Source: Flavobacteriales bacterium UBA7468 | Lineage (GTDB): Bacteria; Bacteroidota; Bacteroidia; Flavobacteriales_D; Crocinitomicaceae | DNA length: 64,000 nt | Assembly (NCBI GenBank): GCA_002478565.1 | Contig: DLPC01000026.1 | Location: 248,001-312,000 of the forward strand | Reading direction: 5' to 3' | Position numbers and translations under genes: made by a program | Shown here: piece by piece, positions 53,422 through 61,904 of the stretch | How the letters are laid out: each line of letters begins with the position of its first letter | How positions within the stretch are numbered: the stretch's first letter is position 1 | Notes under the pieces: generated by a model | Told to the model about the DNA's origin: nothing | The model's input: the letters and a program-made list of their open reading frames with translations, nothing else | The model's database searches: none

Positions 53422-54899
53422 GCTTCTGGCCCTGATTCAGCCTCCATGAGGCCTTTTAGCCAGCGCGATGCTACAATGACTATCCCACCGGTAATTAACG
53501 CGTATATAGCTAACTGTAAATAACCTTGTGTATAGCCATCTAATCTTGTGGCTAAACTTGCGTTTTCATCAGGACTCGCCATTCCGGCACCTAGGATGCC
53601 TGCAAAATACTGACCGTATGCAGAGGCCAAAAACCACATTCCCATCATGATTCCCCACAAATGTTTTGGAGATAATTTGGTCATTAAGGAGAGTCCGATT
53701 GGTGATAAAAATAGCTCACCAACAGAAATAATAAGATAGGCGAGGGTAAACATCCATAAGGAAGCCATTCCTTCGGCATTTAAATAAAAACGGAGTGAAT
53801 AGAAAAGATAAAATGCCAAGCCTAAAAACAAAAAGGCAAAGCCAAATTTTTGATAGTAGTTGGGTTCAAGATTGCGTTTTTGCAGCCAAATCCAAAGTCC
53901 ACCAATTCCGATACTGAGCAGGATAACAAAAAGTGAATTGGCACTGTTGTTCACGACGTTAGGATCAATTTTTAACGGACCAAGCTCATTGCTGAGTAGG
54001 TCGCGGGCCACCAAGCTTAAAGAACCGCCACTTTGCTCAAAAAAGGCCCAGAAAATGATACTGAGGAAGATAAATATGACTGCTGCAAACAATTGTTTGA
54101 TTTGTGCCTTATTGAGTTTTTTCATTTCGAACAGCAAGAACAGCAGCGTCAGTGGGCCTATGATGTACATGAAGATATCCGTGTAAGCGGTGTTCTTGAT
54201 CATGATATAAATGAGCGGCAAAGACAAAAGGGTGCCGCCGTAAACTAAATATTGGTTGCGTTGCAAATTGGCAGGTGCTGCAACCTTAGGCGCCAAACCA
54301 ATGGGACCAAGATTTTTTCTGGTCAGTAAAAAATTAAGCAGCCCCACTGCCATAAAAATACCAGATAACAAAAAGGCTAGATTCCAACTGTATTGTTTCC
54401 CTACATACACACAAACGCCTCCACCTAACAAGGCTCCGATATTGATTCCAGCGTAAAATAGACTGAAACCAGCATCGCGGCGTACATCACCAGGCTTATA
54501 AAGTTCGCCGACCATTGTGGAAATATTTGGCTTGAAAAATCCGGTACCAACAATAATCAAGCAAATTCCATAAAAGAAATAGTTGGCCGCATCTAAACCG
54601 AGGATAGTGCTACCCAGAATCATGAGTGCGCCGCCCCAAAGCAAAGATTTTTGAAAGCCTAAAATTTTGTCTGCAAACAAACCACCAATAAATGTAAAGG
54701 CATAGACGAACGCTTGGATTGCCCCATATTTAAGCTGGGCTTCACCTTCTTTGAACAATAAAATGTCTGTCATGAAGATTACGAGCATGCCGCGGTTGCC
54801 GTAGAAGCAAAAGCGTTCCCACATTTCTGTAAAGAAAAGGCTCCACAATTGTTTCGGGTAGGTGCCTTTGAAATCTTGGATGGATTCTAATGTATTCAT
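53418..54899 (-). CDS. POT-family proton-coupled oligopeptide transporter (first copy)
   Basis: 493 residues, about 12-14 membrane segments. The POT signature ExxERFxYY appears as FTEMWERFCFYGNRGMLVIF (about 24-43). FADKILGFQKSLLWGG and GTGFFKPNISTMVGELY follow (PTR2 motif). Imports di- and tripeptides with protons; a Gly replaces the second Tyr of the signature. It lies downstream of a second POT gene on the same strand, separated by a terminator hairpin. Substrate preference unknown. Confidence 0.9.
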   Translation of the reverse strand: MNTLESIQDFKGTYPKQLWSLFFTEMWERFCFYGNRGMLVIFMTDILLFKEGEAQLKYGAIQAFVYAFTFIGGLFADKILGFQKSLLWGGALMILGSTILGLDAANYFFYGICLIIVGTGFFKPNISTMVGELYKPGDVRRDAGFSLFYAGINIGALLGGGVCVYVGKQYSWNLAFLLSGIFMAVGLLNFLLTRKNLGPIGLAPKVAAPANLQRNQYLVYGGTLLSLPLIYIMIKNTAYTDIFMYIIGPLTLLFLLFEMKKLNKAQIKQLFAAVIFIFLSIIFWAFFEQSGGSLSLVARDLLSNELGPLKIDPNVVNNSANSLFVILLSIGIGGLWIWLQKRNLEPNYYQKFGFAFLFLGLAFYLFYSLRFYLNAEGMASLWMFTLAYLIISVGELFLSPIGLSLMTKLSPKHLWGIMMGMWFLASAYGQYFAGILGAGMASPDENASLATRLDGYTQGYLQLAIYALITGGIVIVASRWLKGLMEAESGPEA

Positions 54900-54910
54900 G
54901 AAGTGAAGAT

Positions 54911-54939
54911 AATAAAAAAAGGCCCCGATTGGGGCCTTT
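54911..54939 (-). terminator. Terminator between the two POT transporter genes
   Basis: AAGGCCCC-GATT-GGGGCCTT (about 54918-54938) with a run of seven T on the minus strand. It follows the stop of the upstream transporter (54962) and lies just before the start of the next one (54899). Confidence 0.85.
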
Positions 54940-54961
54940 CAATGATTAGATTGAAAACGTT

Positions 54962-56677
54962 TTATTGAACATTGTTTTCACGCATGACGCTATTGAGCCA
55001 TTTTAACATTAAAATCAAAATAACAGCTGCAGCCAATACGAGTCCAAAATTGAGGTAGAAGAAATTTTCTTTTTGCGGGAACTTTTCCCAAAGACTAGAG
55101 AGCATTCCCGATAGTTTGTTCCCGACAGAAATAGCCAAGAAATATCCACCCATCATGAGTGCGGTAATGCGTGGTGGTGAAAGCTTAGATACAAGAGACA
55201 GACCCATTGGGGAAAGGCAAAGCTCACCAACAGTAATGACGCCATAAGAAGCAAATAACCACATTGAGCCTGCTTTGAGTGTCATGTCATTGGTTGCGAA
55301 AACCGCACCAACCATTACAAGCGCTGAAAGTGCCGTAATAACCAAACCAATAGCGATTTTTGTCGGTGTGGACGGTTCGCGCTTGCGGCGACGCATCCAT
55401 CCAAAGAACCCGACAACAACTGGTGTAAGTACCACAACCCAGAATGGATTCATTGATTGATAAAGTTCGGTAGAGTAAAGTTTCAAATCCTTACCCTCTG
55501 CCGGTACTTTGTCTGCAGGAAGTGTTTCAAAGTATTTTCTTGATTTTTCAAGTTGAGAAATGTTTGCTGAATAATCAGATTTCGCTTTGATTTCACTTTT
55601 AGAAACAGCAGGCATTTTCGCTTCAACCTTGCGTAAAGAATCTATGGTAGTTTTAAATTCAGCAGCTGGTGCACTTACGATTTTATTATTGACTACGATT
55701 TGAGCCATCCCAAGTTTATCTGCAACGTCGGCAACCCCGGCACTCATTTCGCGGTCGGTGTGGTCTTCAGCCCAAACAGTTAAAGCATCTCCATTTTGGT
55801 GAAAAATGGCGAAGAACAAAATGACACAAGCAAAAACGGCTAACAAAGCTTTAATGGCACGGCTTTCTTTGGCATCGCCTGTGAAGGCAAGGTATATGAA
55901 GAATGCAATAACAGGTAAGCAACCAATAATAAATGCGTCGTTGGTATCAGAACCGAGGAAGTTTCCTGGAATCATGTAGCCTAAAATTCCAAAAACGAAC
56001 ATTGGTAACACCGTGTAAGAAAGGATTTTTAATGTTGGCATGTCGCTTTCTTGAACCGGTTTTACAACATCAACATGCTTGATGTGTTTGGTACCTAATA
56101 AGAAAACACCAACTCCGATAAGCATTCCAACTCCTGCAGCAGCAAAAGCATGACCCCAACCGTAGTTGATACGCATGTAGGCCGCTACGAAATTACAAAT
56201 GAACGCTCCAATATTAATTCCCATATAAAAGATGTTGTACCCCGCATCTTTTTTGTCTTTCATTTCCTCATTAGAGTAAAGGTTCCCGACGAGTGTGGAA
56301 ATATTTGGTTTGAAAAAACCATTTCCTAAAATGATCAGAAGAAGTGCGATGTAGAAAGAAGTTTCGCTGTGTAATGAAAGTGCAAAATATCCTGCAGACA
56401 TCATTAAACCACCAATGATAATGGAGCGGCGATATCCTAAAATACGGTCAGCTAGCAAACCACCAATAAAAGGTGTTAGATAAACCAAACCGAGGTAAGT
56501 ACCGTAGATATCTGATTTTTTCTCGGCATCAAATCCCATTCCGCCGTTGTTCCAGCCATCAATCATGTACAACGAGAAAATTCCGAGCATTAAATAATAC
56601 CCAAATCTTTCCCACATTTCAGTCCCGAACAAATACCACAGCCCTGTTGGGTGACCATTCTTCTTTGTATTTTCCAT
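54962..56677 (-). CDS. POT-family peptide transporter with large loop insert (second copy)
   Basis: 571 residues. Signature GTEMWERFGYYLMLGIF (about 18-34) and GNGFFKPNISTLVGNLYSNE (about 118-137). Between two membrane segments lies a hydrophilic insert of about 105 residues (303-408) rich in Lys, Glu, Ala and Ser and predicted helical or coiled; the 493-residue paralogue lacks it. Peptide uptake is inferred by family. It is divergent from tcdA. Duplicate POT genes are common in Bacteroidota that use peptides as carbon source. Confidence 0.9.
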   Translation of the reverse strand: MENTKKNGHPTGLWYLFGTEMWERFGYYLMLGIFSLYMIDGWNNGGMGFDAEKKSDIYGTYLGLVYLTPFIGGLLADRILGYRRSIIIGGLMMSAGYFALSLHSETSFYIALLLIILGNGFFKPNISTLVGNLYSNEEMKDKKDAGYNIFYMGINIGAFICNFVAAYMRINYGWGHAFAAAGVGMLIGVGVFLLGTKHIKHVDVVKPVQESDMPTLKILSYTVLPMFVFGILGYMIPGNFLGSDTNDAFIIGCLPVIAFFIYLAFTGDAKESRAIKALLAVFACVILFFAIFHQNGDALTVWAEDHTDREMSAGVADVADKLGMAQIVVNNKIVSAPAAEFKTTIDSLRKVEAKMPAVSKSEIKAKSDYSANISQLEKSRKYFETLPADKVPAEGKDLKLYSTELYQSMNPFWVVVLTPVVVGFFGWMRRRKREPSTPTKIAIGLVITALSALVMVGAVFATNDMTLKAGSMWLFASYGVITVGELCLSPMGLSLVSKLSPPRITALMMGGYFLAISVGNKLSGMLSSLWEKFPQKENFFYLNFGLVLAAAVILILMLKWLNSVMRENNVQ

Positions 56678-56708
56678 ATTGCAATTTTAGTTTACCTGCC
56701 GAATATAG

Positions 56709-56716
56709 TAATTTTG
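56709..56716 (+). promoter_or_regulatory. -7 box for tcdA
   Basis: TAATTTTG, 17 bases before the ATG at 56734, in the 56-base divergent gap with the POT gene. Confidence 0.5.
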
Positions 56717-56733
56717 CCTCGAAAAATTGAAAA

Positions 56734-57462
56734 ATGACAAACTGGTTAGAAAGAACAGAGCTGCTCCTGAGTGCACAAAGTATGGATCAACTCAAGTCGG
56801 CACACGTGATGATTGTTGGTTTGGGTGGCATTGGCTCTTATGCTGCAGAATTTATTGCAAGAGCAGGTGTTGGTAAAATGACCATCATTGATGGCGATGC
56901 TTTTGACCCTACGAACAAAAACCGACAGCTCACAGCTCTAGACACTACAATTGGTAGAAACAAAGCAGTTGTTTTGGCAGAGCGCATTCGTGAAATCAAC
57001 CCCGCTTGTCAACTTCAAGTGATTGAAGAGTTTGTGCTCCCAGAGCGCGTTTGGGAAATTTTGCAAGCGGACCGACCAAATTATGTCATGGACTGTATTG
57101 ATTCGGTTACACCTAAATTAGAATGGATATTAGCTTGTAAGCGTTTGAAAATTAAAATCATTTCGCACATGGGGGCGGGTGGTAAAACCGATCCGAGTCA
57201 AGTAAAGGTTGCCAACATGGAACAATTGGCTGGTTGTAAGTTAGGGGCACATATCAAAAAACGCATGAAGCGTAAAAATGCATCGTACCGCGGTGTCAAG
57301 GTTGTTTTTTCAACAGAGGTACAGCAACCACATTCTTTAAAAATGACAGACGGCGCACGATACAAAAAGAGTTTTTACGGCACTGTGAGTTATATGCCGG
57401 CTCTTTTTGGGCTCATGGGGGCAGCAGAAGTTCTCAGATCTTTAGCGAAAGTTGAGTCATAA
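56734..57462 (+). CDS. tcdA: tRNA threonylcarbamoyladenosine dehydratase (TcdA/CsdL)
   Basis: E1-like ATP-dependent enzyme that cyclises t6A37 in tRNA. 242 residues. Nucleotide site MIVGLGGIGSYAAEFIARAG (about 27-46), then IDGDAFDPTNKNRQL, DCIDSVTPKLEW and IISHMGAGGKTDPSQV. The family distinction from ThiF/MoeB rests on DCIDSV and the SHMGAGGK block. No zinc CxxC pairs are seen, as expected for TcdA. Single gene. Confidence 0.92.
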   Translation: MTNWLERTELLLSAQSMDQLKSAHVMIVGLGGIGSYAAEFIARAGVGKMTIIDGDAFDPTNKNRQLTALDTTIGRNKAVVLAERIREINPACQLQVIEEFVLPERVWEILQADRPNYVMDCIDSVTPKLEWILACKRLKIKIISHMGAGGKTDPSQVKVANMEQLAGCKLGAHIKKRMKRKNASYRGVKVVFSTEVQQPHSLKMTDGARYKKSFYGTVSYMPALFGLMGAAEVLRSLAKVES

Positions 57463-57517
57463 ATTAGTTTTATTGATTGCATTTGTGTAAATTTTGGCTC
57501 TTAAACATGCCAAAAAA

Positions 57518-59521
57518 ATGAAAAAAAGCATCTTACTACTAGCCGGTATTCTCACTTCCCAACTGGCCTCAGCACAACTCTTTTCTGATAATTTTGATAA
57601 CTATGCAGCGGGTTCCTATCTTGGTCCTCAGTCTACGTCTTGGTCCACTTGGTCCGGTACGGAAGGTAATGCTTCAGATGTCACTATTTCCAATAATAAT
57701 GCGGCAAGTGCACCAAACGCAGTTTATTTTGCTTCTACTGCAGCTAATGGTGGCCCACAAGATGTGGTCTTAAACTTTGGTCAACTCTACAACAACGGTA
57801 TTTTTACACTAAGTTCAGATTTCTATGTGAACACAGGTAAAGGTGCATATTATAACATTCAAGGTTCACAAACCATAGGTTCAATTTGGGCCTTAAATGT
57901 TTACCTAGATGCCGGATCACTCACCATTGACGACGGCATCAGCTCTAATTTATGTACAGGATCCTATCCTGAAGCAACTTGGTTTAACCTAAAAATCGAG
58001 GCCAACTTGACCTTACATGTTTGGAAAGCATATATCAACAATCAATTGGTGGGCACGTGGGTAAATGGTGTCAATGCTGTTGCCTCTGCTGACATTTATC
58101 CGTTACAAAATGATCAATTTTACATGGACAATGTCACTTTTGATTACCAACCTTACACACTTCCTGCACTCAATGCTATGGTAGCTTCCTTAGATATGGG
58201 AGGTTTCATCGCTGGTCAAAGTGTAAGCCCGGTGGTATCAATTCTAAATGCAGGTCAAAATGCCTTGACAGCATTTAACGTCAATCTCAATTATAACGGA
58301 CAGAACTATACGCAAAACGTTACGGGTGTCAATGTGGCAAGTATTGCAAGTTACAACGTGAACATTCCTGGTTTAACATTGGTAGCTGGTGCGTCAAATG
58401 CGGTTGTGACACTGAGCAATATTAACGGTGGTAACGATGATAATGCCAATGATAACACGCTCACCCAGAACGTGGATCCGGTGGTTCCTGCCGCAGGAAA
58501 AATCGTTGTAGGGGAGGAGGCAACTGGTACTTGGTGTCAGTGGTGTCCAAGAGGTGCTGTTTTCATGGATAAATTTCAAAATGATTACGCCGGTTATTGG
58601 GCAGGGATTGCTGTACACAACGGTGATCCGATGACTGTCGCAGACTACGATACTGGCATCGGCGCACTGATTGGCGGTTACCCTAGTGCACTTGTTGACC
58701 GTCTGGGTGATGTAGACCCTTCCCAAATGGGAAGTGATTTCTTCACACGCTTACAAACTGCACCGAAAGGTGTACTTGTCAATGGCGCAACCTGGGATGC
58801 AGCAACGCGAGAGCTCAATGTTTCTGTAAGCACTACCATTGCTCAAGCTACAACTGGATCTTATAAAGTTGCTTGTGTACTCACCGAAGACGGTGTTACA
58901 GGTACGGGCGCAGGTTACAATCAGGCCAACGCTTATGCTGGCGGAAACAACGGAGTCATGGGTGGTTTTGAGGCTTTGCCAAGCCCGGTACCTGCAGCAC
59001 AAATGGTTTATGATCATGTTGCACGTGCAATTGCTCCAAGTTTTACAGGACAAACCGGCGTGATTCCTGCCAGTACTTCAGTTGGAGAGGTGTTCACGGC
59101 GAATTTTACCTTTACTTTACCTGCAACTTGGGATGAAACTCAAATGCACATTGTTGGCATGTTGATTGATCCTCAAGGTAAAATTGATAACGCAGGTTAT
59201 ACCACCATAGATGGCGCCATTCAAAATGGTTATGTGGCAGGTGTTCAGGAAATTGCAGGACTCAATTTAGAGCAGCTTTTGACCCTTGCACCAAATCCGG
59301 CTACAGATTTCACTAATGTAACGCTACACATACCTAGTAAAGCACAGGTAAGTTTGAAAGTGCTTGATGCCAAAGGAAGTATTCTTCAAGGACGTCAGTA
59401 CGGAAGCCTACAAGGTGATTTTGAAATGAGCGTCAATACTTCTCATTACGCACCGGGTTTGTATGTCGTTGAACTCGAAGTCAATGGTCAGCGCATTCAA
59501 AAGAAATTGATCATCAGATAA
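57518..59521 (+). CDS. T9SS-secreted Omp28-like protein with thioredoxin-type CxxC
   Basis: 667 residues from ATG 57518 (MKKSILLLAGILTSQLASAQ, a clear signal peptide); a TTG eight codons earlier is rejected. Parts: a jelly-roll or lectin-like domain (about 20-210, LFSDNFDNYAAGSYLGPQST), a beta-sandwich repeat (about 215-320), an Omp28-like thioredoxin-fold domain (from about 325, KIVVGEEATGTWCQWCPRGA, with CxxC) and a C-terminal T9SS type A sorting domain (about 585-667: LAPNPATDFTNVTLH, ending KLIIR). Secretion is firm; a redox role is inferred from CxxC. A terminator follows. Confidence 0.88.
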   Translation: MKKSILLLAGILTSQLASAQLFSDNFDNYAAGSYLGPQSTSWSTWSGTEGNASDVTISNNNAASAPNAVYFASTAANGGPQDVVLNFGQLYNNGIFTLSSDFYVNTGKGAYYNIQGSQTIGSIWALNVYLDAGSLTIDDGISSNLCTGSYPEATWFNLKIEANLTLHVWKAYINNQLVGTWVNGVNAVASADIYPLQNDQFYMDNVTFDYQPYTLPALNAMVASLDMGGFIAGQSVSPVVSILNAGQNALTAFNVNLNYNGQNYTQNVTGVNVASIASYNVNIPGLTLVAGASNAVVTLSNINGGNDDNANDNTLTQNVDPVVPAAGKIVVGEEATGTWCQWCPRGAVFMDKFQNDYAGYWAGIAVHNGDPMTVADYDTGIGALIGGYPSALVDRLGDVDPSQMGSDFFTRLQTAPKGVLVNGATWDAATRELNVSVSTTIAQATTGSYKVACVLTEDGVTGTGAGYNQANAYAGGNNGVMGGFEALPSPVPAAQMVYDHVARAIAPSFTGQTGVIPASTSVGEVFTANFTFTLPATWDETQMHIVGMLIDPQGKIDNAGYTTIDGAIQNGYVAGVQEIAGLNLEQLLTLAPNPATDFTNVTLHIPSKAQVSLKVLDAKGSILQGRQYGSLQGDFEMSVNTSHYAPGLYVVELEVNGQRIQKKLIIR

Positions 59522-59544
59522 GATCACAATTCTTTATTAAATGA

Positions 59545-59573
59545 AAAAGAGCCGCAATTGCGCGGCTCTTTTA
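59545..59573. terminator. Bidirectional terminator between the Omp28-like gene and purK
   Basis: An 11-bp stem AAAAGAGCCGC (59545-59555) / GCGGCTCTTTT (59562-59572) with loop AATTGC and A/T flanks on both sides, between convergent genes. Confidence 0.9.
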
Positions 59574-59601
59574 ATGGGGATATGGTTGAAGATTAATGGT
59601 C

Positions 59602-60747
59602 CTATTTGGAAAGCACTTGAATGCTTTGCTTAACCAATTGGGCTTTCTCTCGGACAGCGTTCATGGATGCGCCGGTAATGGTGATGTGCCCCATTTTTCG
59701 AAAAGGTTTGGTGCTTGCTTTGGCATACAGATGTGGATGAACACCTGCTATTGACAATACGTTTTCAAGCCCCTCATAAAAAACAGGTCCTTCGTGGTTT
59801 TTAGCGCCAATTAAATTAATCATGGCACCTGCTTGGATCAGCTCTGTGTTGCCTAAAGGAAGGTTTAAGATGGCTCTCAGGTGTTGTTCAAACTGAGATG
59901 TTTGGCAAATTTCAATGGTGTGGTGCCCGCTATTGTGTGGCCTTGGTGCAATTTCATTGACCAAAAGTTGACCATCTTTTGTGAGGAAAAATTCGACGGC
60001 TAATAGGCCAACCATGTCTAATTTTTCGATGATTTGGATAGCGATCGCTTGTGCTTTTGTGGCGATATCTGCTTGAACTTCAGCAGGCGAAAACAAGAAC
60101 TCTACCAAATTGGCTTCTGGATTGAATTCGCATTCCACTAACGGAAAGCAGTTGGTCTGTCCGTTTTCGTTTCTGGCAACAATGACTGAAAGTTCTTTTT
60201 CAAACGCAATACAAGCCTCGATGATGCTGGCCTCTTTGAAGCTATTTTCGAGTGCTTGTTGATCTTGAACGATAGTGACTCCTTTACCATCGTAGCCGCC
60301 AGTTCTGAGTTTATGAACCACCGGGAATTCAAAAGGAAGCCCTTCTTTTTCATTGGCTCCCCAATAAACAAATGGGGCTGTTGGGATGTGGTTGTCTAAA
60401 TAGAATTGCTTTTGGAGCCCTTTATCTCGGATCAGTTCTAAAACACGCGGCTGCGGGAAAACCTTAACGCCTTTTTGTTCTAAAACTTTGAGCGCATCGG
60501 TATTGACATTTTCAATTTCGACGGTGATTAGGTCTTTGTTTTGCCCAAATTCAAGCACAGTATTGTAGTCGAGAAGGGAGCCTTGTGTAAAGGAGTGGGA
60601 AATTAGGGCGCAAGGAGCTTGAGGGTCAGGGTCTAGCATATGTAATTGAATGTCAAGACTATTTGCCGCTTGAATCAGCATGCGTCCGAGTTGTCCTCCT
60701 CCGAGTACGCCGATTTTGTACTCGCTTCCGTACCAAGTTTTTGCCAT
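59602..60747 (-). CDS. purK: N5-carboxyaminoimidazole ribonucleotide synthase
   Basis: Purine pathway: ATP- and bicarbonate-dependent carboxylation of AIR. 381 residues of the ATP-grasp fold. IGVLGGGQLGRMLIQAANSL (about 12-31), FPVVHKLRTGGYDGKGVTIV (ATP-grasp Lys region), FEKELSVIVARNENGQ, and NEIAPRPHNSGHHTIE (metal and substrate). No purE adjacent. Start is four bases from a -7 box. Only 39 bases separate it from the divergent hpt start, so two purine genes share one control region. Confidence 0.95.
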   Translation of the reverse strand: MAKTWYGSEYKIGVLGGGQLGRMLIQAANSLDIQLHMLDPDPQAPCALISHSFTQGSLLDYNTVLEFGQNKDLITVEIENVNTDALKVLEQKGVKVFPQPRVLELIRDKGLQKQFYLDNHIPTAPFVYWGANEKEGLPFEFPVVHKLRTGGYDGKGVTIVQDQQALENSFKEASIIEACIAFEKELSVIVARNENGQTNCFPLVECEFNPEANLVEFLFSPAEVQADIATKAQAIAIQIIEKLDMVGLLAVEFFLTKDGQLLVNEIAPRPHNSGHHTIEICQTSQFEQHLRAILNLPLGNTELIQAGAMINLIGAKNHEGPVFYEGLENVLSIAGVHPHLYAKASTKPFRKMGHITITGASMNAVREKAQLVKQSIQVLSK

Positions 60748-60751
60748 GGCG

Positions 60752-60759
60752 CAAAGATA
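60752..60759 (-). promoter_or_regulatory. -7 box four bases before purK (leaderless candidate)
   Basis: Minus-strand TATCTTTG, then CGCC, then the ATG at 60747. A minus-strand TTG at 60783-60785 is 23 bases upstream. Confidence 0.6.
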
Positions 60760-60771
60760 CGTTTAAAATTG

Positions 60772-60779
60772 TACCTTTG
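60772..60779 (+). promoter_or_regulatory. -7 box for the hpt-adk-obgE operon
   Basis: TACCTTTG seven bases before the hpt ATG at 60787. It lies 12 bases from the opposing purK box. Confidence 0.55.
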
Positions 60780-60786
60780 TAACAAG

Positions 60787-61326
60787 ATGAGTGCAGTGGT
60801 TCAAATACATGAGCTTTCTTTTGCCCCTTACATAGATCAAGCGCAAATTCAAACACGAATTATTGCGTTGGCAAAAGAAATCGACGCGCAGTTTACCGGT
60901 AAAGATCCTTTATTTTTAGCGGTGCTGAATGGCGCATTCTTATTTGCAGCGGACCTCATCAGACAAGTCAATTGTCAGCCAGAAATTAGTTTTGTAAAAG
61001 TGAGTTCTTATCAAGGTACCCAATCTTCGGGTAGGGTAGACGAATTGATTGGCTTGCAAACAAGTTTAAAAGACAGACATGTCATTGTTTTGGAAGACAT
61101 CTTAGATACAGGTGTTACCATGGACAAAATTTTTACACTCCTTGATTCAGAGCAACCTGCATCGATCTCTATTTGTGCGCTTTTAATGAAACCTGAAGCC
61201 TACAAAGGCAAACACAAACCTGATTTTATTGGTTTTGAAATTCCGGATGCGTTTGTCGTAGGTTATGGTCTTGATTACAAAGAACTAGGCCGAGAACTTA
61301 AGTCCATATATCAATTAATCAATTAG
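60787..61326 (+). CDS. hpt: Hypoxanthine phosphoribosyltransferase
   Basis: Salvages hypoxanthine and probably guanine with PRPP. 179 residues from ATG 60787 (MSAVVQIHELSFAPYIDQ). A longer frame to 60646 is antisense to purK and rejected. PRPP loop VIVLEDILDTGVTMDKIF (about 101-118), flexible loop VKVSSYQGTQSSGRVDELIG, and FEIPDAFVVGYGLDYKE near the end. First gene of hpt-adk-obgE-PAP2-crcB; two bases before adk. hpt-adk-obgE order is common in the phylum. Confidence 0.94.
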   Translation: MSAVVQIHELSFAPYIDQAQIQTRIIALAKEIDAQFTGKDPLFLAVLNGAFLFAADLIRQVNCQPEISFVKVSSYQGTQSSGRVDELIGLQTSLKDRHVIVLEDILDTGVTMDKIFTLLDSEQPASISICALLMKPEAYKGKHKPDFIGFEIPDAFVVGYGLDYKELGRELKSIYQLIN

Positions 61327-61328
61327 TT

Positions 61329-61904
61329 ATGTTAAATATCGTACTATTTGGCCCTCCAGGGGCAGGAAAAGGAACCCAATCAGAAAGACTTATTGAAAAA
61401 TACAATTTAGTCCATCTTTCAACAGGAGATGTCTTTCGCGCGAATATCAAAGGCGAAACGGAACTTGGAAAGTTGGCAAAAAGCTACATGGACGCTGGTC
61501 AGTTAGTACCAGATGCGGTCACTATTGATATGCTCCGTTCTGAGGTGGTGAAGCACCAAGACCCGAAAGGCTTCATTTTTGATGGTTTTCCGCGCACCAA
61601 TGCTCAGGCTCAGGCGCTCGACGATTTCTTAGCTGGACTCAACACCCAAATATCTTTGATGGTTGCGCTAGAAGTAGAAGAGCAAGAACTCAAAACCCGT
61701 TTGCTCAAAAGAGCAGAAGTTTCTGGTCGTGCAGATGACGCAGACCCTGCTGTAATTGAAAAAAGAATCACTGTTTACAATCAAGAAACCGCTCCGGTAA
61801 AAGCGTTTTACCAAGCACAAGAAAAATTTGTTGCCATCGATGGCATTGGCAGCATCGACGAAATCACTCAAAGACTATTCGCTGCCATCGATACAACTTT
61901 ATAA
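61329..61904 (+). CDS. adk: Adenylate kinase (short form)
   Basis: Interconverts AMP, ADP and ATP. 191 residues: P-loop LFGPPGAGKGTQSERLI (about 5-21), HLSTGDVFRANI, FIFDGFPRTNAQAQAL and RADDADPAVIEKRI. The LID is the short non-zinc type, since there is no Cys4 cluster. The obgE ATG directly abuts the stop. Confidence 0.96.
   Translation: MLNIVLFGPPGAGKGTQSERLIEKYNLVHLSTGDVFRANIKGETELGKLAKSYMDAGQLVPDAVTIDMLRSEVVKHQDPKGFIFDGFPRTNAQAQALDDFLAGLNTQISLMVALEVEEQELKTRLLKRAEVSGRADDADPAVIEKRITVYNQETAPVKAFYQAQEKFVAIDGIGSIDEITQRLFAAIDTTL

Noticed and set aside
57488..57496. TAAATTTTG upstream of the Omp28-like gene as a -7 box
   Set aside because: It has one base too many between TA and TTTG, so it does not fit TAnnTTTG; not listed as a promoter.
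60646..60786. 47-residue N-terminal extension of hpt
   Set aside because: It runs antisense through the start of purK and past both promoter boxes; the ATG at 60787 gives a normal-length enzyme.
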